Below the pieces are notes generated by a model. That model was given only the letters and a program-made list of their open reading frames with translations, made no database searches and was not told the DNA's origin. A DNA stretch of 16,088 nucleotides from UBA1731 sp963626295 (GTDB taxonomy: Bacteria > Verrucomicrobiota > Kiritimatiellia > RFP12 > UBA1067). The number at the start of each line of letters is the position of its first letter. Position 1 is the stretch's first letter. Shown here piece after piece: positions 1 to 6,135 of the stretch. The stretch covers positions 1-16,088 of the forward strand of contig CAVFWS010000039.1 of the NCBI GenBank assembly GCA_963626295.1, written 5' to 3'. The position numbers and the translations under genes are program-made.

Positions 1-809
1 ACCGTCGCCTTGCCGCTTCGCGAGATGCCTATCACGAAGCCCTCGGAATCAGCCCCTTCGCCGGCAAGCCGCACCGTCACCCGATGCGGATTCACGTTGC
101 CGTTTGTCTCATATGTCACCGAAACCGGCGGCTCCTGATTCTCTTCCGCAGACTTCCCTTCCGCAACATCCTCATCGGCATTGGGGGAATTCCTCTCAGG
201 CTGCCGCAGGGAACGCGAAGCCGCGATCTCCGGCTCAAGCGGCTCGCCATCCTCGCCAAGAACCTCTACCGAAAACGTCACGCCGTCGTACTTGCCATCC
301 GCATCCTCCCTGGCAAGGACTTCCGGATCAAGCACACGTCGCGTGTAGAAGAACCCATTCTTCTCGTTTGAGGTATCCGACGAAGACGATGGGCTTCCCG
401 ATGCAGCCTTGCCGCCTGTCGCGGCAGTCCGCCGCCCATTTCGGCCCGTGGCAACCAGCACCTCGTCCTCATCGACTGCGGAATATTCGGCGGAGGTCAG
501 GGTACTCTCGCCATCGACCTCCCGGTATATCGGGTCGGACGGCGACCCCACATCCCCCTGCCCCGTGGCTTCGCCGGATATGCGCACATCAATGCGTCCA
601 TCGTGGTGGAAAGTCACCACCACCGGACGCTGCCTGAGAAGCGCAAGCGCAGAGGCGTATCGTGACAACTGCACGACTCCGCGTGTCGCCTCCTTCGCCT
701 GCACGGCCCCGCGTCCGGACGCGACGCTGACAACCGCGCTCGCCAGCATTATAACGATGATGCCTACGACTATGAGAATCTCAATAAGCGTGAACCCTGC
801 GCGGCGCAT
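1..809 (-). CDS. GspH/FimT-like type II secretion pseudopilin (partial, C-terminus beyond left edge)
   Basis: The gene is open to the left edge, with 269 residues visible. It starts MRRAGFTLIEILIVVG: a six-residue basic leader ending in Gly, then Phe at +1 and Glu at +5 of the mature protein, followed by a hydrophobic helix. This is the class III signal cut and N-methylated by prepilin peptidase. Just after it comes a GspH-like stretch (QLSRYASALALLRQRPVVV). ATG 809 is chosen because GAGGG lies 7 nt upstream; the in-frame ATG at 836 has no Shine-Dalgarno sequence and would lengthen the leader. The gene follows gspG by 42 nt in the same direction and should be a minor pseudopilin of the same apparatus. 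It is longer than usual GspH proteins, with Ser/Gly-rich and acidic low-complexity linkers at roughly residues 128-150 and 205-235. The pseudopilin class is secure; the exact subunit (GspH rather than I or J) is not. Confidence 0.8.
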   Translation of the reverse strand, partial: MRRAGFTLIEILIVVGIIVIMLASAVVSVASGRGAVQAKEATRGVVQLSRYASALALLRQRPVVVTFHHDGRIDVRISGEATGQGDVGSPSDPIYREVDGESTLTSAEYSAVDEDEVLVATGRNGRRTAATGGKAASGSPSSSSDTSNEKNGFFYTRRVLDPEVLAREDADGKYDGVTFSVEVLGEDGEPLEPEIAASRSLRQPERNSPNADEDVAEGKSAEENQEPPVSVTYETNGNVNPHRVTVRLAGEGADSEGFVIGISRSGKAT

Positions 810-851
810 TGCGATACCCTCGCCGAAAGACACCATGCGGTGCCAACGGGA

Positions 852-1268
852 CTATTTCTTCTTCTCGACGTTGGTGATGTCGTCCTCGGTCCCGAACTCG
901 CCGTCAGGGCCTGCGGACGTGATGAGCGGGCGCTTCTTTCCACGCTTCTCGAACTGGAGGGTGTTGCCCCACGGATCCTCCGTACCGCCCTGAAGCAGCG
1001 CGTCTTCGTCGTCCGTCTCCTGCGTAAGCGTCTCAAGCGAATCCGGATATTTGCCGCCGTGCTTCATGCTGTAGGCCACAAGAGCCTCCTCGACGTTCTT
1101 TATCTGGACGCGGGCGGACGCTATGCGGGCATCGTTCATCTTGCCTGTCACGTTCGGGATCAGCACAGCCACGAGAAGGCCAATGATGCCGACCACGACC
1201 ATGATTTCGATGAGCGTAAAGCCCTGCTTGGCCTTCCGCGCAACTTTTGCAATGTCATTCTTCTTCAT
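852..1268 (-). CDS. gspG: Type II secretion system major pseudopilin GspG
   Basis: GspG is the main subunit of the periplasmic pseudopilus that pushes folded substrates through the outer-membrane secretin. The 138 residues match the usual family length. A leader of 16 residues ends KQG, followed by FTLIEIMVVVGIIGLL with Glu21 at the +5 position of the mature protein. The C-terminal DPWGN (98-102) and SAGPDGEFGTEDDI (118-131) are the family's conserved calcium-binding loop. The Shine-Dalgarno sequence is AAAGGAA, with GGA 9 nt before ATG; the 10-mer AGAAAGGAAC also precedes the SUMF gene at 15548. The gene lies 37 nt after gspF and 42 nt before a gspH-like gene, with no promoter or terminator seen between, so these three are probably one transcript. 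The very basic tail (VEKKK) is slightly unusual. Identity is confident. Confidence 0.95.
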   Translation of the reverse strand: MKKNDIAKVARKAKQGFTLIEIMVVVGIIGLLVAVLIPNVTGKMNDARIASARVQIKNVEEALVAYSMKHGGKYPDSLETLTQETDDEDALLQGGTEDPWGNTLQFEKRGKKRPLITSAGPDGEFGTEDDITNVEKKK

Positions 1269-1305
1269 TTCGTTAGTTCCTTTCTCGACAAGGCATCGCA
1301 GCCTG

Positions 1306-2400
1306 TCAACCTATTGCGTTCACCATGCCGAACACCGCCATGAGAATCGCCAGCACAACAAAGCCGAGTACGACCGCAACCGCAACTATGAGAATCGGCT
1401 CAAGCGCGGTCGTGAATGCCGATATGCTCCTATTCATGTCCTTTTCATACCGCATGCCTATGTGCTCAAGGGATGCGGTCATGTTTCCGGCCCGCTCGCC
1501 TACGGCGAGCATGTCGGTCATCATGCGGGGAAACGCCCCGGACTGCGCAAGCGGACCGGATATCGATGTGCCGTCCGTCACGCGCTTGCGGGCGTTGGCC
1601 AAAGCCGAACCGATCACCGCATTGCCGCACGTCTCCTCCGCTATGCGCAGGGCGTTCAGCACGTTCACCCCGTTCGCCAGAAGCGTCTTTAGCGTGAATG
1701 CGAGGGAGGCGTATATCCCATTCGCGACGATGTTCTTTATCAGCGGCGTCTTGAGCTTCAGCCCGTCGAACTTCAGCCGTCCCTGTGGGGTGGACTTCCA
1801 CTTGCGAAACCACACCACTGCCCCGACAACGCACAACGCCATCAGCCATCCATAGCCGATCACGGCGTCGCTCATGCCGATGAGGATGCGTGTAGGGAGC
1901 GGCAAAGATCCGCCCATGGACGCGAACACCTTCTCGAACAGGGGGATTATCCAGACCAACGCGCCAATCACGCCGACCACGCCAAGGGAAAGGACTATGC
2001 ACGGGTATATCAGCGCACCCTTGACCTTGCTTCGGATCGCGTCGTTTCGTTCGTAGTGATCCACAAGGCGCCGCAGCACCTCGATCATCGCGCCAGACGA
2101 TTCGCCCGCCTTGATCATGTTGCCGTACAGCGGCTGGAAGGTCTTCGGATGATGCTTTACCGCCTCCGAGAAGGACTCTCCGTTTACGATGCGGTCGGTC
2201 AGATCCTTGCACACCAGACGCTGCGGCGAACCCTCGTCTCCCTGATTGGCCAGTGCGCTCAGGGCCTGGCCCAGCGTCATGCCGGCCTCCAGAAGGTCAG
2301 CAAGCTCGCCAGTGAAGAGAAGGACATCCGCCTCCTTCATCACAGGCTCCTTGACCTGCCTCTTGGCGGCTTCGCCCCTTCTGGATCTGGCCCTGGCCAT
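1306..2400 (-). CDS. gspF: Type II secretion system inner-membrane protein GspF
   Basis: GspF is the polytopic inner-membrane platform protein that couples the GspE ATPase to pseudopilus assembly. From ATG 2400 it has 364 residues and the duplicated T2SSF architecture: a cytoplasmic helical repeat at about 28-125, membrane segment 130-154, a second segment about 182-198, a second helical repeat at 226-325 (AFTLKTLLANGVNVLNAL, then MLAVGERAGN) and a final membrane segment 335-360. The paired glycine/glutamate motifs IKAGESSG (97-103) and AVGERAGN (299-306) are characteristic. An in-frame ATG at 2421 lies immediately after a strong hairpin and has no Shine-Dalgarno sequence, whereas GGGAAG lies 3 nt before ATG 2400, so 2400 is preferred but not certain. 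No gspE or gspD is visible here. A type IV pilus PilC role is possible from the fold alone, but the adjacent gspG favours type II secretion. Confidence 0.92.
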   Translation of the reverse strand: MARARSRRGEAAKRQVKEPVMKEADVLLFTGELADLLEAGMTLGQALSALANQGDEGSPQRLVCKDLTDRIVNGESFSEAVKHHPKTFQPLYGNMIKAGESSGAMIEVLRRLVDHYERNDAIRSKVKGALIYPCIVLSLGVVGVIGALVWIIPLFEKVFASMGGSLPLPTRILIGMSDAVIGYGWLMALCVVGAVVWFRKWKSTPQGRLKFDGLKLKTPLIKNIVANGIYASLAFTLKTLLANGVNVLNALRIAEETCGNAVIGSALANARKRVTDGTSISGPLAQSGAFPRMMTDMLAVGERAGNMTASLEHIGMRYEKDMNRSISAFTTALEPILIVAVAVVLGFVVLAILMAVFGMVNAIG

Positions 2401-2424
2401 GCTCTTCCCGCCGTTCAGCATTTC

Positions 2425-2448
2425 GGCCGGCCGGCAAGGCCGCCGGCC
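2425..2448 (-). other. GC hairpin between serA and gspF
   Basis: On the minus strand GGCCGGC, loop GGCCTT and GCCGGCC form a perfect 7-bp stem of G:C pairs only, followed by a further GGCC. It lies between the serA stop (2471) and the gspF start. No U-run follows, so it is not a canonical intrinsic terminator. It could be an attenuator, a processing/stability hairpin that uncouples serA from gsp expression, or a REP-like repeat. No other copy was seen in this window. Confidence 0.6.
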
Positions 2449-2470
2449 ATCCTCAATGCAATGCGCCGCG

Positions 2471-3637
2471 TCACTTGATCACGCGCACACGGATCACCGC
2501 TTCGGACGCCTTCAGTTCGCCGACGACCGACTCGGGTATCTCGGTGTCGGTGTCGATGAGCGTGTATGCGAAATCGCCGCGGCTCTTGTTCGCGATGGCG
2601 TCGATGTTGACCTTCGCGTTGCCGAGGATGCTCGTGAAGCGCCCGATCATGTTCGCCTCGTTCCTGTGGCAGATCGCCACGCGGCCCGCCTTGTTCGGGA
2701 TTCCGAGCGAGCACGCCGGATAGTTAACGGAGTTGACGATGTTGCCGTTCTCGAGGTAGTCGCGCATTTCCTTGACCGCCATCACGGCGCAGTTGTCCTC
2801 GGCCTCTTCGGTCGATGCGCCAAGGTGCGGGATCACGATGCAGCCCTTCTTGCCCGCCGTCACCGAGTTCGGGAAGTCGGAGACATACTTGCGCACCTTG
2901 CCCGTCTCGATGGCCTTGAGCATATCCTGCTCGTTCACGAGAGCATCGCGGGCGGCGTTGATTATGATCACACCGTTCTTCATCATCGCAAGAGCTTCGG
3001 CGTTGATCATCCCCTTTGTGGAGTCGAGCGCGGGGACGTGGATCGTGATGAAATCGCAGTTGCGGTATATCGCCTCAACGCTCTTGCAGTGTTGGACCGC
3101 CTGGCTGAGGTTCCATGCCGCATCCACGGAAAGGTACGGATCGAACCCATAGACCTCCATGCCGAGGGCGACCGCCGCGTTAGCGACCTTCTGCCCGATG
3201 GCGCCAAGGCCGATGACGCCGAGCTTCTTGCCCTGGATCTCCGTGCCGGCGAACGCCTTCTTGGCCTTCTCCGCAGACTTGTTGATCGCCGCATCGGCGG
3301 CATTTTCCTTCACCCACTCGATTCCGCCCACGATGTCGCGGGACGCAAGCAGCATCGCCGCGATCACAAGCTCCTTGACGCCATTCGCGTTTGCGCCAGG
3401 CGTATTGAAGACGACGACCCCCTTCTTGGCGTATTCGGCATGGGGGATGTTGTTCACGCCAGCCCCAGCACGGGCCACCGCAAGCAGGCCGTCGCCAGGA
3501 GTCATCTCATCCATCTTGGCGCTGCGCACGAACACGGCCTCCGCAGCCGAGAAATCCTCCGTACGCGCATAGTCGCCCGTCAGGTTGCCAAGCCCCACCT
3601 CCGCTATCGGGTTGAGGCACATATATTTGTAGTTCAT
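2471..3637 (-). CDS. serA: D-3-phosphoglycerate dehydrogenase (short form with ACT domain)
   Basis: The enzyme oxidises 3-phosphoglycerate to 3-phosphohydroxypyruvate with NAD, the first step of serine synthesis in the cytosol. It has 388 residues. The Rossmann domain carries VIGLGAIGQ (141-149), and Asp166 in FDPYL is the likely NAD ribose-binding acid. The catalytic-site segments are INAAR with Arg230 and IPHLGAST with His271. A C-terminal ACT domain at about 317-388 (GRVAICHRNEANMIGRF) suggests allosteric control, usually by serine. The catalytic Glu of E. coli SerA (Glu269, in FPTEP) aligns by eye with Ser258 in DFPNS, so the relay acid is either shifted or missing. The Shine-Dalgarno sequence is weak. 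An extended -10 promoter lies 64-75 nt upstream and a 7-bp stem-loop sits in the 5' leader. The gene is divergent from the amidase at 3768 and possibly co-transcribed with gspFG. Confidence 0.93.
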   Translation of the reverse strand: MNYKYMCLNPIAEVGLGNLTGDYARTEDFSAAEAVFVRSAKMDEMTPGDGLLAVARAGAGVNNIPHAEYAKKGVVVFNTPGANANGVKELVIAAMLLASRDIVGGIEWVKENAADAAINKSAEKAKKAFAGTEIQGKKLGVIGLGAIGQKVANAAVALGMEVYGFDPYLSVDAAWNLSQAVQHCKSVEAIYRNCDFITIHVPALDSTKGMINAEALAMMKNGVIIINAARDALVNEQDMLKAIETGKVRKYVSDFPNSVTAGKKGCIVIPHLGASTEEAEDNCAVMAVKEMRDYLENGNIVNSVNYPACSLGIPNKAGRVAICHRNEANMIGRFTSILGNAKVNIDAIANKSRGDFAYTLIDTDTEIPESVVGELKASEAVIRVRVIK

Positions 3638-3673
3638 CAGATTGCTTTCTGTTTAGAGTTTATCGTAGAAAGT

Positions 3674-3690
3674 AGGCTTCAATGAAGCCT
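3674..3690 (-). promoter_or_regulatory. Stem-loop/inverted repeat in the serA 5' leader
   Basis: AGGCTTC, loop AAT and GAAGCCT form a perfect 7-bp inverted repeat. It begins about 4 nt downstream of the start site predicted from the serA -10 element, so it could be an operator overlapping the initial transcribed region or a 5' mRNA stem-loop. It lacks the U-run of a terminator in either direction. Its role is inferred from position only. Confidence 0.5.
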
Positions 3691-3700
3691 TTGCCCACGG

Positions 3701-3712
3701 ATTATACCACAA
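3701..3712 (-). promoter_or_regulatory. Extended -10 promoter of serA
   Basis: The minus strand reads TTGTGGTATAAT: a consensus -10 hexamer preceded by the TGn extension. No -35 resembling TTGACA is found at 16-18 nt spacing. The predicted start is about 3694, giving a leader of roughly 57 nt. It contains the same TGTGGTATAAT found at three other intergenic sites in the window. Confidence 0.75.
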
Positions 3713-3747
3713 ATGCGGCCGCACGAGACGGCCTAATCGTTCGAGGC

Positions 3748-3758
3748 TGTGGTATAAT
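3748..3758 (+). promoter_or_regulatory. Extended -10 promoter of the nitrilase-family gene
   Basis: The sequence is TGTGGTATAAT, with only 9 nt between the -10 hexamer and the ATG at 3768. With +1 expected 6-8 nt after the hexamer, the mRNA would have 0-3 nt before the start codon. No -35 match is visible. It lies back to back with the serA promoter, with 47 bp between the two hexamers. Confidence 0.8.
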
Positions 3759-3767
3759 GCGCGACTC

Positions 3768-4589
3768 ATGAAAATCGCCCTGACGCAACTGGAGATCGAC
3801 TGGGAGAATCCCGCCGCCAACGAACGCATCTGCGCACGCCTCGCCGAGGACGCCGCGCGGGCCGGGGCCGCGCTCGTCGCATTCCCCGAATTCACCCTCA
3901 CGGGCTTCACGCCACGCCCGCGCGCCTTCGCCGACACGCCGGAGACCGCCCCCCAGCTCGACTTCTTCCTCGGCCTCTCCCGCCGTCTCCCAATCGGCAT
4001 CGCCTTCGGCTGCATCCGCGCCGCCGAACCCGCCGCGCCGCAAAACAGGCTCGTCATCGTCCGCAACGGCACGATCCTCCTCGACTACGCGAAGATCCAC
4101 TCCTATTCCTTCGGCGGCGAGACGCGCAACTATTCGCGGGGCACGGATATCTTCACGGCCGCCTTCGGGGGCTTCACGCTCGCCGGACTCATCTGCTACG
4201 ACCTCCGCTTCCCGGAAGTTTTCCAGATCGCCGCGCGTACAGCCGACATCATTCTCGTAATCGGGAACTGGCCGGCGGACCGCATCGAGAACTGGCATAC
4301 GCTTCTCCGCGCGCGCGCCCTCGAAACGCAGTGCTATCTCGTCGGCGTCAACCGCGCCGGCTCCGGCGGCGGCATTGGCTACACCCCCAGTTCGGTGGCC
4401 TTCGACCCGACTGGACGGCGTCTCACGCCTCCCTCGACGGATGGGCTCGTCTTCTGCGACATGGATCCCAAGCTCGTCCGGGACGTCCGCGCCGCCTTCC
4501 CTCTCCGCTCCGACCGCCGCGACGACCTCTATCCCTCGCTCGTCTGCCGCGACTATGCCTTGGCGGCGACCCAGAAGACCGGCGTGTAG
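3768..4589 (+). CDS. Carbon-nitrogen hydrolase (nitrilase superfamily, omega-amidase/YafV-like)
   Basis: This is a cytosolic amidase of the nitrilase superfamily. The triad is complete: Glu41 in FPEFTLTGF, Lys109 in YAKIHSYS and Cys143 in LICYDLRFPE. The 273-residue length and the segments ICYDLRFPE, GNWP, LLRARALETQ and GVNRAGSGGG resemble YafV/NIT2-type omega-amidases, which hydrolyse alpha-ketoglutaramate or other deaminated amides (metabolite repair). Substrate assignment is by resemblance only. Nothing like a Shine-Dalgarno sequence is available: the ATG is 9 nt from a TATAAT hexamer, which points to a leaderless or nearly leaderless mRNA. It is the only plus-strand gene in the window. 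Its last 37 bp overlap the 3' end of bioC on the other strand, so the two genes converge tail to tail. Confidence 0.88.
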   Translation: MKIALTQLEIDWENPAANERICARLAEDAARAGAALVAFPEFTLTGFTPRPRAFADTPETAPQLDFFLGLSRRLPIGIAFGCIRAAEPAAPQNRLVIVRNGTILLDYAKIHSYSFGGETRNYSRGTDIFTAAFGGFTLAGLICYDLRFPEVFQIAARTADIILVIGNWPADRIENWHTLLRARALETQCYLVGVNRAGSGGGIGYTPSSVAFDPTGRRLTPPSTDGLVFCDMDPKLVRDVRAAFPLRSDRRDDLYPSLVCRDYALAATQKTGV

Positions 4590-5296
4590 GTGAGCGGCAC
4601 GCCCTGTGCGTCCCGCAGCGCCTCGTAGCGTCCGAGGAAGCGCCGCGCATCCCGATACCCTCCAAGCGCGGGCGTCAGCACGCCTGTCCGCTTGAGGTGC
4701 CGCAGGGCATCGAGCGCCGACGGGAAGGAGAGGCGCACCGTCCTGGCCTCGAGGCGCCGGACTTCGAACCCGCCCGCCACAAGCATCTCACGCCAGCGTT
4801 CGGCCGTCGGACACGCGAGCGGCTGCCCACCGCACTGTTCCAGCTCGGCGAGGTTGCCCGTCGAGAAGGTAGCGGCCGCGAAGAGTCCGCCTTTCGGCAG
4901 CGCCGTGGCGACCACGCGGAAGAGCCGTGCCGGATCGCGAAGCCACTGCAGGCATGAGGCGGAGAGGACAAGGTCGGAGGGCGGCAGCGTCTCCAGCGCA
5001 TCCAGATCCGCGCGCCGGAACGTCGTCTGCGGCAAATCCGCAAAGAATTCCGCGCAGGTCTCGACGATATCCAGCAGCAGCAACGCCTCGCACTCGAATG
5101 CCCGCAGGAACGCCCGCGTGAGGAACCCCGTCCCGCATCCCAGCTCGGCGACGCGCGGGAAGCACGGTCCGGGGGCTTCCGCGCGAAGGGCCTCCACAAG
5201 CGCATCGGCCGTCTGCCGCTGGACAACGGCCTCGTCCGGGTAGGTGGCAAAGTGTCGCGCAAAGCGCCGCGCCGTGGCTGCACTGTCTGTCTTCAT
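4553..5296 (-). CDS. bioC: Malonyl-[ACP] O-methyltransferase BioC
   Basis: BioC methylates the free carboxyl of malonyl-ACP with SAM so that fatty acid synthase can build the pimeloyl chain of biotin. The 247-residue protein has the family's N-terminal signature (RRFARHFATYPDEAVVQRQ, 10-28), SAM motif I AELGCGTGF (50-58), LSASCLQWLRDP (111-122), the post-motif GGLFAAATFSTGNLAELE (136-153) and the BioC-specific tail LRHLKRTGV (198-206) with GVPLTYTPVFWVAAK. ATG 5296 overlaps the thiD stop as ATGA, implying translational coupling; the reading frame is open further upstream, but that part lies inside thiD. No other bio gene is in the window, and the neighbouring esterase is exported, so it is not an obvious demethylating partner. 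The family call is strong because the C-terminal motifs separate BioC from generic methyltransferases. Confidence 0.88.
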   Translation of the reverse strand: MKTDSAATARRFARHFATYPDEAVVQRQTADALVEALRAEAPGPCFPRVAELGCGTGFLTRAFLRAFECEALLLLDIVETCAEFFADLPQTTFRRADLDALETLPPSDLVLSASCLQWLRDPARLFRVVATALPKGGLFAAATFSTGNLAELEQCGGQPLACPTAERWREMLVAGGFEVRRLEARTVRLSFPSALDALRHLKRTGVLTPALGGYRDARRFLGRYEALRDAQGVPLTYTPVFWVAAKA

Positions 5297-6135
5297 GCCA
5301 AAGGCCGGACATCCCGCATCTTTTCCGGCGAATCCCCGCGCTCCACGAACCCAAGCACACCGCAATCGCTTCCCACGTAATATGAGCCCGCGATGGCCCT
5401 GTGGACGTATTCCTTTGCCCCGGCCACCGCCGCGCGCAGGTCGCGGCCGAGCATCAGCTCCGCCGCAAGCGCCGCCGCAAGCGAACAGCCCGTTCCGTGG
5501 GTGGATGCGGGATTGTCTATCCAAGGCAGCGTCATGGCATAGAACTCCTTGCCGTCATAGAGGGTGTCCTCTGCGGCGGCAAGGTCCCCGACCGCATGCC
5601 CGCCCTTCACGAGGACCGCGCAACCGTACGCATCGCACATGCGCCTTGCCGCCTCATGCACATCTGCCCGGCTGGCGATACGCAGGCCCGAAAGGACTTC
5701 CGCCTCCGGAATGTTCGGCGTAACGACCGTCGCCAGCGGCAGAAGCTTCGCCTTCAGCGCCCCAAGCGCCTCGTCCGCCATAAGCCGCGCGCCGCTCGTG
5801 GCCACCATTACGGGGTCTATCACCTTCTTTATCCCATAATGCGGAGCGATCTTCCCGGCGACCGCTTCGATGACCTCGGGGTCTGAGATCATGCCCGTCT
5901 TGAGCGCCGAGATCGCATAGGCGCCGAGAACCGCATCAAGTTGGGCCGATACGAAATCCGCCGGGACCTGGTGCACCGCCGACACGCCCTTGGGGTTCTG
6001 TGCGGTAAGGGCGGCAAACACCGTGCAGCCATGGACCCCGTACGAATGGAACGTGCGCAGGTCGGCCTGTACGCCGGCGTTCCCTCCAGAATCGCTCCCC
6101 GCAATGGTAAGGCAGCAATGCTTCACGCAGCTCAC
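5293..6135 (-). CDS. thiD: Hydroxymethylpyrimidine/phosphomethylpyrimidine kinase ThiD
   Basis: ThiD phosphorylates HMP and HMP-P to HMP-PP for thiamin synthesis, in the cytosol. The N-terminus LTIAGSDSGGNAGVQADLRT is the ThiD substrate-binding signature, and IDPVMVATSG, PNIPEAE, VLVKGGH and the anion-hole/catalytic STHGTGCSLAAALA follow in the ribokinase-fold order. The likely start is GTG 6135, which overlaps the upstream esterase stop as GTGA and has GGAAGG 10 nt before it, giving 280 residues; GTG 6126 is an alternative. In-frame ATGs farther upstream fall inside the esterase gene and are rejected. No other thi gene and no TPP riboswitch is visible nearby. Its stop overlaps the bioC start, so esterase, thiD and bioC form one coupled unit. 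Confidence 0.92.
   Translation of the reverse strand: MSCVKHCCLTIAGSDSGGNAGVQADLRTFHSYGVHGCTVFAALTAQNPKGVSAVHQVPADFVSAQLDAVLGAYAISALKTGMISDPEVIEAVAGKIAPHYGIKKVIDPVMVATSGARLMADEALGALKAKLLPLATVVTPNIPEAEVLSGLRIASRADVHEAARRMCDAYGCAVLVKGGHAVGDLAAAEDTLYDGKEFYAMTLPWIDNPASTHGTGCSLAAALAAELMLGRDLRAAVAGAKEYVHRAIAGSYYVGSDCGVLGFVERGDSPEKMRDVRPLA

Noticed and set aside
740..760. Promoter -10 (TATAAT on the minus strand) inside the gspH-like gene
   Set aside because: It encodes part of the hydrophobic helix (VIMLA), lacks the TGTGG extension, and has no gene start downstream in range.
2246..3685. 479-codon plus-strand open frame opposite serA and the gspF start
   Set aside because: serA on the minus strand has complete family motifs; the plus-strand translation matches nothing recognisable and spans two genes.
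3674..3690. Intrinsic terminator between serA and the amidase
   Set aside because: The stem has no U-run on either strand and lies inside the predicted serA leader, with both genes pointing away.
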